A DNA stretch of 64,000 nucleotides from Tolypeutes matacus (GCA_026826555.1 JAKSZT010053764.1:31226413-31290412), one strand, 5' to 3'. Counted from the stretch's first letter, positions 11,363 through 24,354 are shown. Notes: a model not told the origin generated them from the sequence alone. Made by a program: numbers and translations.

Positions 11363-12884
11363 AAGGAAGACCTAAATAAATGGAAGGACATTCCATGCTT
11401 GTTGATTGGAAGACACAATATCATTAAGATGTCATTACGATCCAGAGTGATTTACAGATACAACCAATCCCAATCAAAATTCCAATAGCCTTCTTTGCAG
11501 AAACAGAAAAGCCAATCATCACATTCAGATCAAGGATATGGGACCCCGAATAGACAAAGGCATCTTTAAAAAGATGTACAAAGTTGGGAGACTCACACTT
11601 CCTGATTTCAGAATTTATTACAAAGCTACAACAATAAAAATAGCACGGTACTGGCACAAGGACAAACATATAGACCAACGGAATAAAAAATAAACATACC
11701 TATGGCTAAATGGTTTTTGACAAGGGTTCCAAGTCCACACTTAACTAAAACTATGAAACCCCTAGATAAAAACAGGGGGACATCTTCAGGACCTTATATT
11801 GCCCTTCAGGCAATGGTTTCTAAGACTTTACACCCAAACCATGAACAACAAAAGAAAAGAATTGGTAAGTTGGACTTTATCAAAATTAAAATTTTTTGTG
11901 CAAAGGACATTATCAGGAAAGTGAAAAGACAACTACAGAATGGGAGAAAATATTTGGAAACCATCTATCTGATAAGGATTTAATTATCTAGAATATACAA
12001 GAAATCCTACTACTCAACACAAAAAGACAAACAATCCAATTTTTAAAAATGGATAAAGAACTAGAATAGACATTTCCCCAAAGTAATTATAAAAATGGCC
12101 AAGAAGTGCATGAAAAGATGTTCAACATCATTCACCATTAGGGAAATGCAAATCAAAATGGAAATATAAAACCGCAGTGAGATACCATTTCACACCCATT
12201 AGAATGGCTATTATTATAAAAATGGAAAATAACCACTGTTGGATAGGATGGGGCAAAATAGGAACCTTTGTACATTCTTAGTGGGAATACAAAATGTAGC
12301 CACTGTGGAAAACAGTTTGACAGTTCCTCGGGAAGTTAAGGATAGAATTACCATAGGACCCGGCAAACCCACTTCTAGGAAAATATGCAAAAGAACTGAA
12401 AGCAGAGTCTCTGAGATATATCTGTATAGCAATGTTCACATCAGCATTATTCACAATATAGCCAAAAGGTGGAAGCAACCCAAGTGTCCATCAGTGGATG
12501 AATGGATAAAACAAAACATGGTATATACATGCAATGGAATATTGTTCATCCATAAAATCCATAAAAAATTTTCACTCAACATCCATGTCGAGTGAAATAA
12601 GCCAGATAGAAAAGGACAAATATTGTATGCTCTCACTTATATGAAATAACTAGAATATGCAAATTCATAGAAAGTGGAGCACAGGTTACTGTGGACAAGG
12701 GGGAATGAGAAGTTAATGTATAATGGGTATAGGTATCTGGGGTTATGGGAAAGTCCATGTTGGTAAGAGTAGTGCGATATTGTGAATGTGGTTGATCCTA
12801 CTGAATGGAATGGCTGGGAGGGGTTGAGATTGAAAAGTTTATATTATATATATGTTTCCACAATTAAAAAAAAAAAAGCAACTA

Positions 12885-13290
12885 AGGAAACGACAATTAA
12901 ATGCAATCCATGATCATGGGCTGGAACTAATAATGGATGAGAAAAGGCCTAAAAGGACATTTTTGGACATATGAAAAATTAGAATATAGACTGTAACCTT
13001 TTCATCAATGTTAAGTTGCTTGACAACTATACTTAAGGTTAAAACATAAGAATATATTTGCTCTCAGGAAATGTACTTGAAAGTATTATGTTCCAGGAGC
13101 ATGAAGTATACAACTTCAAATGCTTAAGAAATGGATGGCTAACTGACTGAATGGATGAGTAGAATGATATTCATCATTCTATCGGTGGGTCGGTGGTGGG
13201 GGGTGTTGGAGTTTTCTGTATGTGTTTTGTGTTATTTTTGTAACTGTCCCGTAAGTTTGAAATGATTTTAAAATTTACACTTAAAAAAAA
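12885..13290 (+). mobile_element. Old L1 3' UTR-type sequence
   Basis: Ends 'tttttgtaactgtcccgtaagtttgaaatgattttaaaatttacacttaaaaa', resembling the 3' terminus of ancient L1M elements. Together with the L1 just upstream it suggests the younger L1 landed next to or inside an older one. Confidence 0.5.
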
Positions 13291-13358
13291 ATCCATTTAG
13301 GGACTTCCAAGTCTAGGTAGACAAATTCTTAAAGCGTCATGTTAGGGAGACAGTCTTA

Positions 13359-14424
<1,066 letters not shown>

Positions 14425-14575
14425 TATTTTTTATTTTTTATCTCTTTCACCTCACCAGACTATGTTCCAAGAGGGCAGAGATCATGTCTACTTTTGGTCA
14501 TATCTGGAATTCTTGCTGCAGTGCCTGGCACATAACAGGCACTCATCAAATTTTTGTTAAATGAACGAATAACCA
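14425..14575 (+). mobile_element. L2-type LINE 3' end
   Basis: 'gagggcagagatcatgtctac..gcagtgcctggcacataacaggcactcatcaaatttttgttaaatgaacgaat' style sequence matches the conserved L2 3' end as I recall it. Ancient mammalian repeat. Confidence 0.65.
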
Positions 14576-14769
14576 AATAATCCAACATTATCTGAGAAGT
14601 GCGTTTATCTCTATTTTCAATTTGGTTCAAATAGCATCACTTAGTATCTCTCTTGTGGAAGGGCAGTACACATAATAAAAAACCCGCTCTCCAGGACTGC
14701 ATGATACTAAGAAGAAAAAAAGGGAAATTGGTAAATGGAAGATGATGTAAGATAGATATAACACCCTCC

Positions 14770-14960
14770 AGTTCTGAGCATTTACATATGCCAGGCACTT
14801 TACATACATTATCAGTATCCCCCAAACCACCCTAGAAATGATCATCACCAACCTTCTTGTATTTCTAAGTAAACAGGCTCAGTAAAGTAAAATGATTTGC
14901 TTTAAGATAGAAAAGGACAACATGGGAAACTGGCAAGCGGGCAGGCAAAATTAACAAGTA
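14770..14960 (-). mobile_element. MIR-type SINE
   Basis: 'gagcatttacatatgccaggcactttacatacattatcag' followed by 'aaacaggctcagtaaagtaaaatg' corresponds to the reverse complement of MIR. Strongly decayed. Confidence 0.6.
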
Positions 14961-14988
14961 TCCTACATGTGCCAGCATTATTCTAAAG

Positions 14989-15175
14989 CAGGGGTTGGCA
15001 AACTTTTTCTGTAAAGTGTCAGATAGTGAATATTTTTCAGCTTGGGGGACCCATATGGTCTCTGCCACAGCGACTCGACTTTGCTGTTCTAGCACAAAAG
15101 CAGCCATAGATAATTCATAATTGAATGGGTATGGCTGTGTTCCAATAAAGGCTTATTTACAAAAACCAACCCTAG
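14989..15175 (+). mobile_element. hAT-type non-autonomous DNA transposon
   Basis: Begins 'caggggttggcaaactttttctgtaaag' and contains 'gctgtgttccaataaaggcttatttacaaaaa', typical of a widespread mammalian hAT-Charlie MITE. Ends 'ccaaccctag'. An imperfect 8-bp duplication, ttctaaag/ttctagat, flanks it. Confidence 0.8.
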
Positions 15176-15629
15176 TTCTAGATGATGGGAAAACAGCAGT
15201 GACCAAGGCAGGCAGTGTTCCTTCCCTCGAATGAGTCAGATTCCAGGTCAGGGCTTGTAAACAAACAAGAAATAAAACTTTCAGATAGCAGTACATATTT
15301 GACCCATGCACTGTCGTGCTCTTTTCTTTCACCGACAGTTCTCTACAACTGCCTCACAACCATTGGTGAGCCATGATTATTTGTCAGGGACATCAAAAGT
15401 GATTTGTTACTTATAATAGTACCAGAGGGGATAAATTTTAATATCAAGGAAAACAGTTTGAGGTTCTCCCTATAATAATGTTTTTCTCACACATTTGCGC
15501 TCTCATTTCTTTCTACGAATGAAAAAGAGCAGGATGGAGTGACTTGAAAACTTGTGGAAAACTCCAGGTGGCCACTTATGTGACCACTGCTGGCATTTGT
15601 GTCATGATATTAGAGGGCTGAACAGCCCA

Positions 15630-16110
15630 GTGCTGCTCCAGAAAGCTCTCGGGAAGACAGCGGAAGGAGCGATACTGTGAGAATGTCACATTTGAAATGA
15701 GCCTTGAAGTGGTATGATTCAGGAGACAAAGTTGTGAGATAGGCATTGCAGGCTGACAACCCAGCAGAGGCAAAGAACAGGAGGTAGGAATGAATGAGGG
15801 TGATTTGACTGGAGCATTGGGTACCAGGGAGTGGGGGCAGGGCAGGAAGTAAACCTAGAAAAGGTGGCTGTGTCACTTTGGGAGAACCACATGAAAGCAG
15901 AGTGAGGCTTAATTCTCTCGGAGACCATTGACAACGTCTAAGCTGAGGACGGATGAACACAAAGCAGTCCTTGAGAAGGAAGAGTGCTGCCACTGTAATC
16001 CGGAGGATGGTAGCTGAGAGGTTGGGAGTAGCTGCCTGGAATAGTCCAAGCAACAGAGGCTTAATGTTAGGCTCTGGCCTTAGGTAGGGAAAAGATTTAA
16101 AAGACGCTGA
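15630..16110 (-). mobile_element. L2-type LINE fragment, tentative
   Basis: Reads like the antisense of L2 3' sequence ('gaaatgagccttgaagtggtatgattcagg', 'cagcagaggcaaagaacaggagg', 'gagaccattgacaacg'). A 175-codon antisense open frame across it is best treated as chance. Confidence 0.45.
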
Positions 16111-16354
16111 AGTAGAGCAACAGCTTCCACGTCTCATTATCTGACTTATCTTGCCTTCGTTTTCCTTGCTTGCCTCATAGGAACGTAGAACTCATTGCTG
16201 GAATTGGGAGCCACAGGCTTGAAATGGAATCTTAAAACGTTCATGTAAACCCCTATTTGGCCACTAGCTTTAAGTGCCTTCATTCAAGTAGATATGTTTG
16301 CAATCTTTCCACCCCAAGCCTTTAAGAATACCTCAAAGCACTGCCAATTAGCTA

Positions 16355-16622
16355 CACCAGAGTTACCAACTCTGGTGACATTTTGGACTGCATAATTCTT
16401 TGTAGGGGGCTGGCCTGTGTATTTTAGGATGCTTAGCTGCATCCCTGGCCTCCACCCACTAGTAAGTGACACCTTTCTCCTAGTTGTGACAAACAAAATG
16501 TACTATTCCTACATGTGGTTCTATCTAACTAGATTTTGTTGTCTCCAGGCTTTGCCAAATGTCTGCTGAGGTTGGAGGGTGGGATGGGTGGAGCAAAGTC
16601 ACCTTGATTGAGAACCGTTCTA
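16355..16622 (+). mobile_element. hAT-type DNA transposon remnant
   Basis: 'ttttggactgcataattctttgtagggggctggcctgtgtattttaggatg', 'gcatccctggcctccacccactag' and the terminal 'gattgagaaccgttctag' match a mammalian hAT-Charlie element family as remembered. The left end is poorly preserved. Confidence 0.6.
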
Positions 16623-17544
16623 GACTGAGAAAAAGCAAAAGTTCCTGAAGTTTTGCCTGTTCAGGAAGCTGGGCAGTTTTCTGGGTAAATGAGAGCAATT
16701 TTTTTTTTCTTGTGGCAGCTCTGTCCACCACCCTGGCCAACCCCCAGACTCTCTTAATGGACTTGTGCTAGTTTTTAGAACTACATTGAATTTTGCAACA
16801 GCTCTGGTAAGCATCTCTTCCAAATAGATATATATCTCAGTTTTCCCTGAGACAACCTAGTGCTATTTGTCCCTGTGAGGTCCTAGGGATTGGCTGGGCT
16901 GGGTTTTATATATAAAAACAAGGGGTGAATGTCTTGGCAGACTTTGAGATGTCCCTGATTCCCCAGGCTGTCAAAAGTAGTCTGCCTTTCTCCTTGGGAC
17001 ACTTCATTCCATCTCTTTTTTATGCTGAACCAACACCTTATCAGGGGCTGCTTTTATTTCCTGACGATATTCTCTTGCATCTAAATGTTCCTATAGTCAG
17101 ATTGGTTATCCCAACCTGGATTAATAGCATTAAACACTCAGCCTGATATAAGCACCAAAGGGAGGACTATGAAACAGCAGAAGGTAATATTTCCAGTTTC
17201 CTTTTCTGCCCATAGCCTTGATCAGGCAATAGGGGTAAACCACCCTTCCAAAGCTAGCTTGGCGGGTGACAGCAGCACCTAAAGGAAAGAGGTGGGTCTT
17301 AGAAGAGGATTTCAGGACCCTCAGAGGATGGAAAATGATAGAGACAAGGTAGAAAGGGCTGAGCTGCAGAAGCAGGAATCAGACAACTCTTCAAGGAAGG
17401 ACCATTTGCCCAGGAACCTGGCTAAATGAGGCATTGCCACAGGAATTCTTAAAAAAATAAAATTCTGCAATCTCTGTGGCATAGTTTGCATGCAAGACCA
17501 TCTATTTCTTTTTACCTTAAGGGACAAATGATCTAATACTAGTG
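16623..17544. other. Intron 3, unassigned sequence
   Basis: No gene or named repeat recognised; short open frames only. Confidence 0.5.
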
Positions 17545-18592
17545 TTTTATGCCTGATAAAGATACCACAAAAAAAAGATATTTACAGATCAATATATTCC
17601 TTATGAATATAGATGCAAAAGTCCTCAATAAAATACTACCAAACTGAATCCAACAGCATATTAAAAGAATTATATACCACCATTAAGTGGTATTTATCCC
17701 AGGAATGTAAGTGTGGTTCAACATAAGAAAGTCAATTAATACCATATTCCACATTAACAGAATGAAGGACAAAACCACATGATTACCTCAACTGACATAG
17801 AAAAGACATTTAACAAAATTCAGCACCCTTTCTTGATAAAAACAAAACAAAACACTTAGAACACTAGGAATAGAAGGAAACTTCATCACCATAGTAAAGG
17901 GCATTATGAAAACCCCAACGATGAAAGACTGAAAACTTTCCCCTAAAATCAGGACTAAGACAAGTATGCCACTGATACCACTGTTAGTCAATATTATACT
18001 GGAAATTCTAGCCAGAGCAATTAGGCAAGAAAAAGAAATAAATGGCATCCAAATTCAAAAGGTAAAAATAATTTTCCCTAGTCACAAATGACAGGATCTT
18101 ATATATAGAAAATCCTAAAATATTTACAATAAATTTACTAAGCTAATAAATTAATTCAGCAAAGTGGCAGGGTATAAGACCAACATGCAAAAGTCAGTGG
18201 TATTTCTATATACTGGGAATGAACAATCTGAAAAGGTCATCAAGAAAAAAATCCATTTACAATAGCAGGTAAAAGAATCAAACATCTAGGAATAAATTTA
18301 ACCAAGGATGAAAAGGACTTGTATACAGAAAACAACAAAACATGCTAAAAGAAATTAAGGACTTAAATAAATGGAAGGACATGTCAAGTCTACCAAAAGT
18401 GATTTGCACTCCCAATCAAAATCCCAATGTTCTCCTTTGCAGAAATGGAAAAACCAATCATCAAATTCATATGGAAGGGTAAGGAGCCCTGAATAGCCAA
18501 AGTCATCTTGAAAAAGAAGAATGAAGCTGGAGGGCTGATACTTATTGATTTCAAAACTTATTACAAAGCTGTAGTAATCAAAACACCATGGT

Positions 18593-18703
18593 CGGGGCGG
18601 ATGTGGCTCAAAAGGTTGGGCGTCTGTCTGCCATATGGAGGGACCTGGGTTCAATCCTTGGGACCTCCCGGTAAAATTAAAAAAAAAAAAACAAAAAAAA
18701 ACC
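18593..18703 (+). mobile_element. Short tRNA-derived SINE
   Basis: A single head ('ggcggatgtggctcaaaaggttgggcg..ggttcaatccttgggacctcccgg') followed directly by an A-rich tail. The 9-bp duplication 'caccatggt' flanks it (18584-18592 and 18704-18712). Same subtype as the minus-strand copies at 35407, 50180 and 53286. Confidence 0.85.
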
Positions 18704-18712
18704 CACCATGGT

Positions 18713-19359
18713 GGGAAACAGATGTGGCTCAAGCGATTGGGCTCCCATCTACCATATAGGAGATCCAGGGTTTGATTCCCGGGGCCTCCTGGTGAAAAGG
18801 TGGGCTGGCCCATGCAGCAAGCTGGCCTGAACGGAGAGCTGGCCCACATGGAGTGCTGGCCCACATAGAGTGCTAGCTCACACAGGAGAGCTGGCCCGCG
18901 CAGGATTGTTGGCCCATGCAGAGAGCTGGCGTAGCAATATGACACAACAAAAAGAGACACAGAGGAGAGGCAATAAGACACAGCAGGGAAGCAGATGTGG
19001 CTCAAGTGATTGGGCTCCTGTCTACCATATAGGGGGTCCAGGGCTCGATTTCTGGGGCCTCTTGGTGAAAAGGCAGGCTGGCCCGCGTGGCAAGCTGGCC
19101 CGAGTGGGGTGCTGGCCCACACAGGAGTGCTGGCACAACAGGAAAAGACACAGAGGAGAGACAATGGGAGGTGCAGCAGACCAGGGAGCTGAGGTGGCGT
19201 GGGAAACTGGGCGCCTCTCTCCTGCTCTGGGGGGCGTCCCAGGATCGGTTGCCTAAAGAGAAGACAAGCAGACACAGAAGAACACACAGAGAGCAGACAG
19301 TAAGCGCAAAACAACCAGAGGTTCGGGGGGAAATTAATTAATTAATTAAAAAAACACAC
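18713..19359 (+). mobile_element. Long compound tRNA-derived SINE with three head-like units
   Basis: Head 1 at 18713-18795, then a series of 'gctggcc' units; head 2 at 18986-19070, then more 'gctggcc' units; a third head-like block at about 19195-19256 ('ggcgtgggaaactgggcgcc..ggatcggttgcc'); then 'agacacagaagaacacacagagagc' and an attaatta-type tail. Its left flank is the shared 'caccatggt' and its right flank is 'caccacggt' (19360-19368). At about 650 bp it is much longer than the other copies, probably by internal duplication. Confidence 0.83.
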
Positions 19360-20825
19360 CACCACGGTACTGGCACAAAGAAATACATAGACCAATGGAC
19401 TCAAATTGAGAGTTCATAAATAACCCCCCACCATCTATGGCTAAGCAATTTTTGACAAGGGTGCCAAGTCCACTAGATGGGGAAAGAATAGTCTTTTCAA
19501 TAAGTGGTGCTGGGAAAACTGGATATACACATGCAAAGGAATGAAAGTAGACCCCTATCTCATGCCATATTCAAAAATTAACTCAAAATGGACCAAAGGC
19601 CTAAATATAAGAACTAAAACTATAAAACTCCTAGATAAAAACACTGGGGAACATCTTCAGGATCTTGTATTAGGCAATAGCTTCTAAGAGTTTATACCCA
19701 AAGAATGAACAACAAAAGAAAATAATTGACAAATTGGACTTTATCAAAATTAAAAACTTTTGTGCAAAGGACATTACCAAGAAAGTGAAAAGACAATCTA
19801 TAGAATGAGAAAATATTTGGAAACCATCTATCTGACAAAGGCTTATATCCAGAATATATAAAGAAATTCTACAATTCAACAAACAGAAAAAACAAACAAA
19901 CAAACAAACAAACAACAACAAAAAAAACAATTTAAAAATGGGCAAAGGACTTGAATACACTTCAATAGACATTTCTCCAAAGTAGTTATAAAAAATGGCC
20001 AAGAAGCACATAAGATGTTCAACATCATTCACCATTAGGGAAATGCAAATCAAAACCACAGTGAGATACCCTTTCACATCCCCCAGAACGACTACTACTA
20101 TAAAAAACCCAGAAAACAGAAAATAACCACCGTTGGAGAGGATATGGAGAAATAGGAACACTTGTACAGTGTTGGTGCGAATGTAAAATGGTTCAGCCAC
20201 TGTGGAAAAGTTTGGCGGTTCCTCAGAAAGTTAAGGAGAAACTTACCATATGACCTGACAATCCCACTTCTAGATATATACCTAAAATAATTGAAAGCAT
20301 GGACTCAAACAGATATTTGCACACCAATGTCCATAGCCACATTATTCACACAGTTGCCAAAAGATGGAAGCAACCCACGGGTTGTCCATCAATGAATGAA
20401 TGGGTAACAAAATGTGATATATATGTACAATGGAATGTTATTCAGCCATAGAAAGGAATGAATTTCTGATACATGCAACAACATGAATGAAACTTGATAA
20501 CATGTTGAGTAAAATAAGCCAGACACAAAAGTACAAATATTGTATGATCTCACTTACATAAAATAACTAGAATATGCAAATTTATAAAGTCAGAAGTTAG
20601 CATATAGGTTTCCAGTGGCAGCAGCTGGGGTGGGGAATAGGGAGTTAACTTTCTTTGGTACAGAGTCTGTTTGGGATAATGTAAAAATTTTGTTAATGAA
20701 TGGTGTTGATGGTAGCACAAAATTGTGACTATAATTAACATTACTGAATTGTATAATTGAAAGTTACTAAAATGGGAAATTTTATGTCATATATAGGTTA
20801 CCACAATAAAAATAAAGAGAAAAAA

Positions 20826-21030
20826 CATAGAACTATACTACACAAAGAGAAAACCCTAGTGTTGATTATGGACTTTAATTAATAATATTGGATCATCAGT
20901 TGTAACAAATGTACCACATTAATGTGAATGGTGAGAGGAGTAAAATGGGAACTCTGTTGTACTTTCTACACGATTTTTCTATAAACATACAACTTCTCTA
21001 AAAAGTTAAAATAAAAAAACTAGAGCTAGT
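20826..21030 (+). mobile_element. Old L1 3' end
   Basis: 'accctagtgttgattatggactttaattaataat', 'gtaacaaatgtaccacattaatg' and 'gggaactctgttgtactttct' form the 3' UTR of an ancient L1M element, next to the younger L1. Confidence 0.65.
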
Positions 21031-21434
21031 GTGTAGGCCTTAGCAGGTGGTCAATTAACAAAGGACTGAGCTTGCTTCATCTGCTGGGGCCTCAGTACCT
21101 ATTGCTCCCACTAGAGGGCAGCATGAGATAAGCAACTAACAAGACTATTGAACGGCTGGTCTAAATTTTCTGATTTGGAGGCAATTGGCTCTGCAGAGAC
21201 TGCAGAGAAAAAGAGAGAGCGTGTGCAGAGGAAAGTGGAAGCTAGAAACAGGTATATTCCCTGTTTAAATCAGGTAATTCCAGCAACCCAACCGAGATCA
21301 ACCCCACTAAGAGATCAGCCACTTTGACTGAGCCTCTCATTGAAAATGAGAACATGGTGAGAAGAGGTGGCTGTCTGCACGTGGAAAGATCCAGGAATCC
21401 ACAGGGTGACTGATGGTTTTTTGTTTTTTTTTCC

Positions 21435-21586
21435 CGATGCGCGGAGTGGACGGAGCAAGCCCCTATTCCACCTCCCAGCTCCAAAAATGCGTTTAATATG
21501 ATGTCCTCGGATAGAGGACGTATCAGATATTAAACTGATAAGAACAGATACTACACTTGATCTTAGCCAAAAGGCCGAGAAGCGAT
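21435..21586 (-). pseudogene. RNU2 (pseudogene): U2 snRNA retrocopy, 3' truncated
   Basis: From 21586 leftwards the minus strand matches the U2 snRNA 5' half almost exactly: the 'atcgcttctcggccttttgg' start, the branch-site pairing segment 'gtgtagtatctgttc', stem II and an Sm-like 'catttttgg'. Similarity ends after 'ccgcgcatcg', about 150 nt into the usual 187-191 nt, and an A-rich run follows (T-run 21415-21433 on the plus strand). Near-duplicate flanks 'tgatggtttttt' (21411) and 'tgatgggttttt' (21588) look like a target duplication. The missing 3' stem-loops and A-tail mark a retroposed pseudogene. It lies 130 bp from exon 3, in GNA14 sense orientation. Confidence 0.92.
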
Positions 21587-21715
21587 TTGATGGGTTTTTA
21601 AATGAGGTTTTAAAACACCAGGAAATAAGAGGGGGCTCCTCCCACCCCACCCCCACTGGCAAGAAGCTTCTTTATAGTTGAAAGCACTAGGTTCAGGCTG
21701 ACCCCCTGTACTCAC

Positions 21716-21870
<155 letters not shown>

Positions 21871-22499
21871 CTACTCAAAGGAAAGAGAACCTTTCATTAG
21901 GCAAAGGAAAGGAAGCCAACACACAGGTGATTTGGGGACAACACTTGGTCCATGGGTTATGGAGAATCACACAAGATATGTGTAGAGGGGTATCTTCCTG
22001 AGGGGCTGCTCACAGCCAGGCCACTCAGCAGCACCCATGCTAGGTGGAGGCGACGTCATGACTTAGTTCTATGGAGAGAGTCTCAGAGCACAGGTTCTGC
22101 AGCTTCCTGGCCCAGGCAGTAACCCTGGAGCCAGTTTTACCAGGATTCAACATCCAGTCCTGAATAGAGAATCCCTGCAACTATCACCCACACTTACATA
22201 CCTTCCTTCCTTTTTTAACATAACAATGATTTGAATATCTCCTAGCCAAGTGAGCGATTTTAAAATGACCATTATTATTATCAGTGGCATACCTAGGGTG
22301 AGGGAGTGAAAGCAGTCCACCTCAGGTGCAGGCAGTAAGGAGATGGATTCTCTTTAGAGAACTGAAAAACAATATTAGCACAGACTAAATGTCAGTCTGC
22401 TTTTTATTATCACCATGTTTAAGTGATGAAAGGCTCCTTCCCACCAGGTGGACCACTGCCCCACCCTCCACTGTACACGATAGATTGCTATATTATTAT
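21871..22499. other. Intron 2, sequence next to exon 3, unassigned
   Basis: No exon or named repeat found. Confidence 0.5.
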
Positions 22500-22650
22500 T
22501 AGTGTGATTACTAAATAGTTATTGCCCTATAACTACAGTTATTGTTAAGATCATTATTAATATAATTATTACCATTATAGCAGTTACCATTTATGAGCTA
22601 CTTCCTATGTGCCCAGGGCTTTACATACAGTATCTCACTTAATCACTGGG
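22500..22650 (-). mobile_element. MIR-type SINE
   Basis: 'tagcagttaccatttatgagctacttcctatgtgcccagggctttacatacagtatctcacttaatc' reads as reverse-complement MIR. Confidence 0.65.
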
Positions 22651-23109
22651 AATCCAGCTTGAAGCCAGCAATCTTTACAGACCTTAGAAAATGAAAATGA
22701 TAAAGTTGGCCCGAATCCACATGTCCACGTGTTGGCCTCACAGACTTAGCATCCCTTTCTTGGCTGCAAGTTGCTGCAGACAAGCAAATCCTGATATGAA
22801 GCACAGCTCTGGCCTCCTTTTCCATCTCCCACCTCTCCGCATCCCCCAGCAATGAAATCATACAGAACTGGCTATTAACTGGCAGCTGTGAGTCAGCAAA
22901 GTGTCCACTTGGCAGCAGTTATCTCAAGTGTATATGGTACCCCTTGGAAAATTACGTTCCTCTGGTATTGTTAACAGTCTAACAGGAAGCTGGGAAAATG
23001 GGGAGGGCAAAAACCTAGCCTGTGATTAAATCAATGTGACTTTGCCCCATATCAGTCACAAGAGTAAAAATAAACTGAGGTAGTGTCTCAATCAAGGTAT
23101 ACACAGGGT

Positions 23110-23260
23110 GGATCAGTGGGAAGTTCCCTGGGCCAGGAATCAGAACCCTGAGTTCTAAGTAGTGGAGTTGGGACTTTTAAGGACCTCAACAAGTTTCCTG
23201 CCTTAGCATTCTTATTTGTAAAATGAGCCAGCGATTTTCAGGGAATGTATCAACCAAATG
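23110..23260 (+). mobile_element. MIR-type SINE
   Basis: 'ccaggaatcagaaccctgagttctaagtag..ggacctcaacaagtttcctgcc..ttcttatttgtaaaatgag' follows the sense MIR consensus. Confidence 0.6.
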
Positions 23261-23629
23261 TAAGTAGAGTTAGCCTTATTGTTGTAGCAGATGCCTGATA
23301 AATATTTCTTATTTGGAAAAACAGGAGGAATTGACATCCTATAAACCATGACTTATAATCCTGCCCCACTGGCATAATTTGCATCATATGCCCTATTCTT
23401 AGCCAAAGAAAGAATGAATGAAGAGTTAGGACACAGTTTGTATGGAGAAGGTCTGTCTCCCATCTCCTTCTCTAGCCACTCTCCCTCCTCTAGGATAGCG
23501 TCAGATGCTCTTTTCACCCTGGGCTTCCTACCCTCTGAAATCAAAGGGTTACTACTCTGTGAATCAAAACATCTGTTTTCCTAACCATCTTCATAACAAG
23601 TCAGGAAATGGCATGATGGCAGAGTCAAT

Positions 23630-23728
23630 GTCTTATTGTCCTTCTATACCAGAACCCAGCACAGTGCCTGGCAAATGGTAGGACTCTTTTATTAAAGTAT
23701 GTGCTCAATAAACATTTGTCATGTGTTT
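23630..23728 (+). mobile_element. L2-type LINE 3' end
   Basis: 'cccagcacagtgcctggcaaatggtag' followed by 'gtgctcaataaacatttgtc' is the conserved L2 3' terminus. Confidence 0.65.
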
Positions 23729-24354
23729 AAAATATACCTATCTAAAGTAACATTTGTCTCTTCTAGGGAGAAACTTTAAAGAACCAGGGAGTAATTCACC
23801 ACTTGCTCTTTCATTTACCATAGTGCTCTGGGAAGCATGTGATAAGATGAAGCCTCTATCACCAGGGTTCTTAAGCAACTACAATGAGTCAAGACCCTCT
23901 AACAAACCATATTCGGTATATAGAATGAGCGAGAAATCAACCTTTATTGTGTTAACTAATCTGAACTTCGGGGCAGCTTGTTATTGTAGTAGAGCTCTTC
24001 TATACTAACTGATACAAGTTCTAATGCATAAACCCAGCCTTTGGCTCTAAGAAGAAAAGTGGATCCCAGTGAGAAACCATAGAGAATGCAGGCTTCTACA
24101 TAGAATACTGGAGGATGGGGATTGGAGAGAAGATAAAGACTTGAGCTCTCAGGTAATCAGGAAAGACACACCGCCAAGTGAGAAGAGTTTGGGGATCTAC
24201 CATGAAAGAAGAGGAGAGCTCAGGCTCATTGAAAAGCCCAACAATAGGACTCAGGTTTGGAACAGACTTAACTCAAGGGGCCCAAAAGTATTCTAAATTC
24301 AGGGGTCTCCCCTCTGTTACTGGCTCCTCCTGAATAGCATTCCAGCCTTTCAGT
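23729..24354. other. Intron 2, unassigned sequence
   Basis: Two short open frames, no recognisable domain or repeat. Confidence 0.45.

Larger units (their letters stand above)
8440..12640 (+). pseudogene. L1 ORF2 remnant, interrupted
   Basis: Blocks appear in normal order: endonuclease (LIVGDLNTPLSIMDRTSG at about 8543-8600, with TFFSNTKRTFSRI-like sequence after it), the TLIPKPDKD-type segment near 10498, the reverse-transcriptase core ([14 protein letters not shown] at 10846, then a 'FTDDII' segment where FADD is usual), and the C-terminal CPSVDEWI block at 12480-12520. Stops, frame changes and the three insertions mean it cannot encode a protein. Fragmented ORF2 of this kind is typical of old genomic L1 copies. 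Confidence 0.85.
8440..12875 (+). mobile_element. LINE-1 element, 5' truncated, with three later insertions
   Basis: One L1 can be followed from inside the ORF2 endonuclease (8440) to the 3' UTR and an A-run near 12867-12878. It is interrupted by a second L1 3' end (9261-9776), a dimeric SINE (9927-10295) and a short retrocopy (11255-11362). L1 sequence reads on across each interruption. It lies antisense to GNA14. Confidence 0.88.
17545..20825 (+). mobile_element. LINE-1 element, 5' truncated in the RT domain
   Basis: Starts inside the reverse transcriptase near the 'cctgataaagatac' segment and runs through the RT core, the region near 'ctgtagtaatcaaaacaccatgg', the C-terminal block near 20370 and the 3' UTR, ending in A-rich sequence about 20805-20825. 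All reading frames are broken. Two SINEs interrupt it at 18593-19359. It is antisense to GNA14. Confidence 0.87.

Noticed and set aside
15610..16137. 175-codon minus-strand open frame
   Set aside because: Overlaps L2-like sequence and has no domain; judged chance.
18355..19314. 319-codon minus-strand open frame
   Set aside because: It runs across two SINEs and L1 sequence in antisense; the protein is SINE complement (repeated Trp/Pro/Cys words), not a gene.
21435..21586. Functional U2 snRNA gene
   Set aside because: Lacks the 3' stem-loops and ends in an A-rich tail with duplicated flanks, so it is a retroposed pseudogene.
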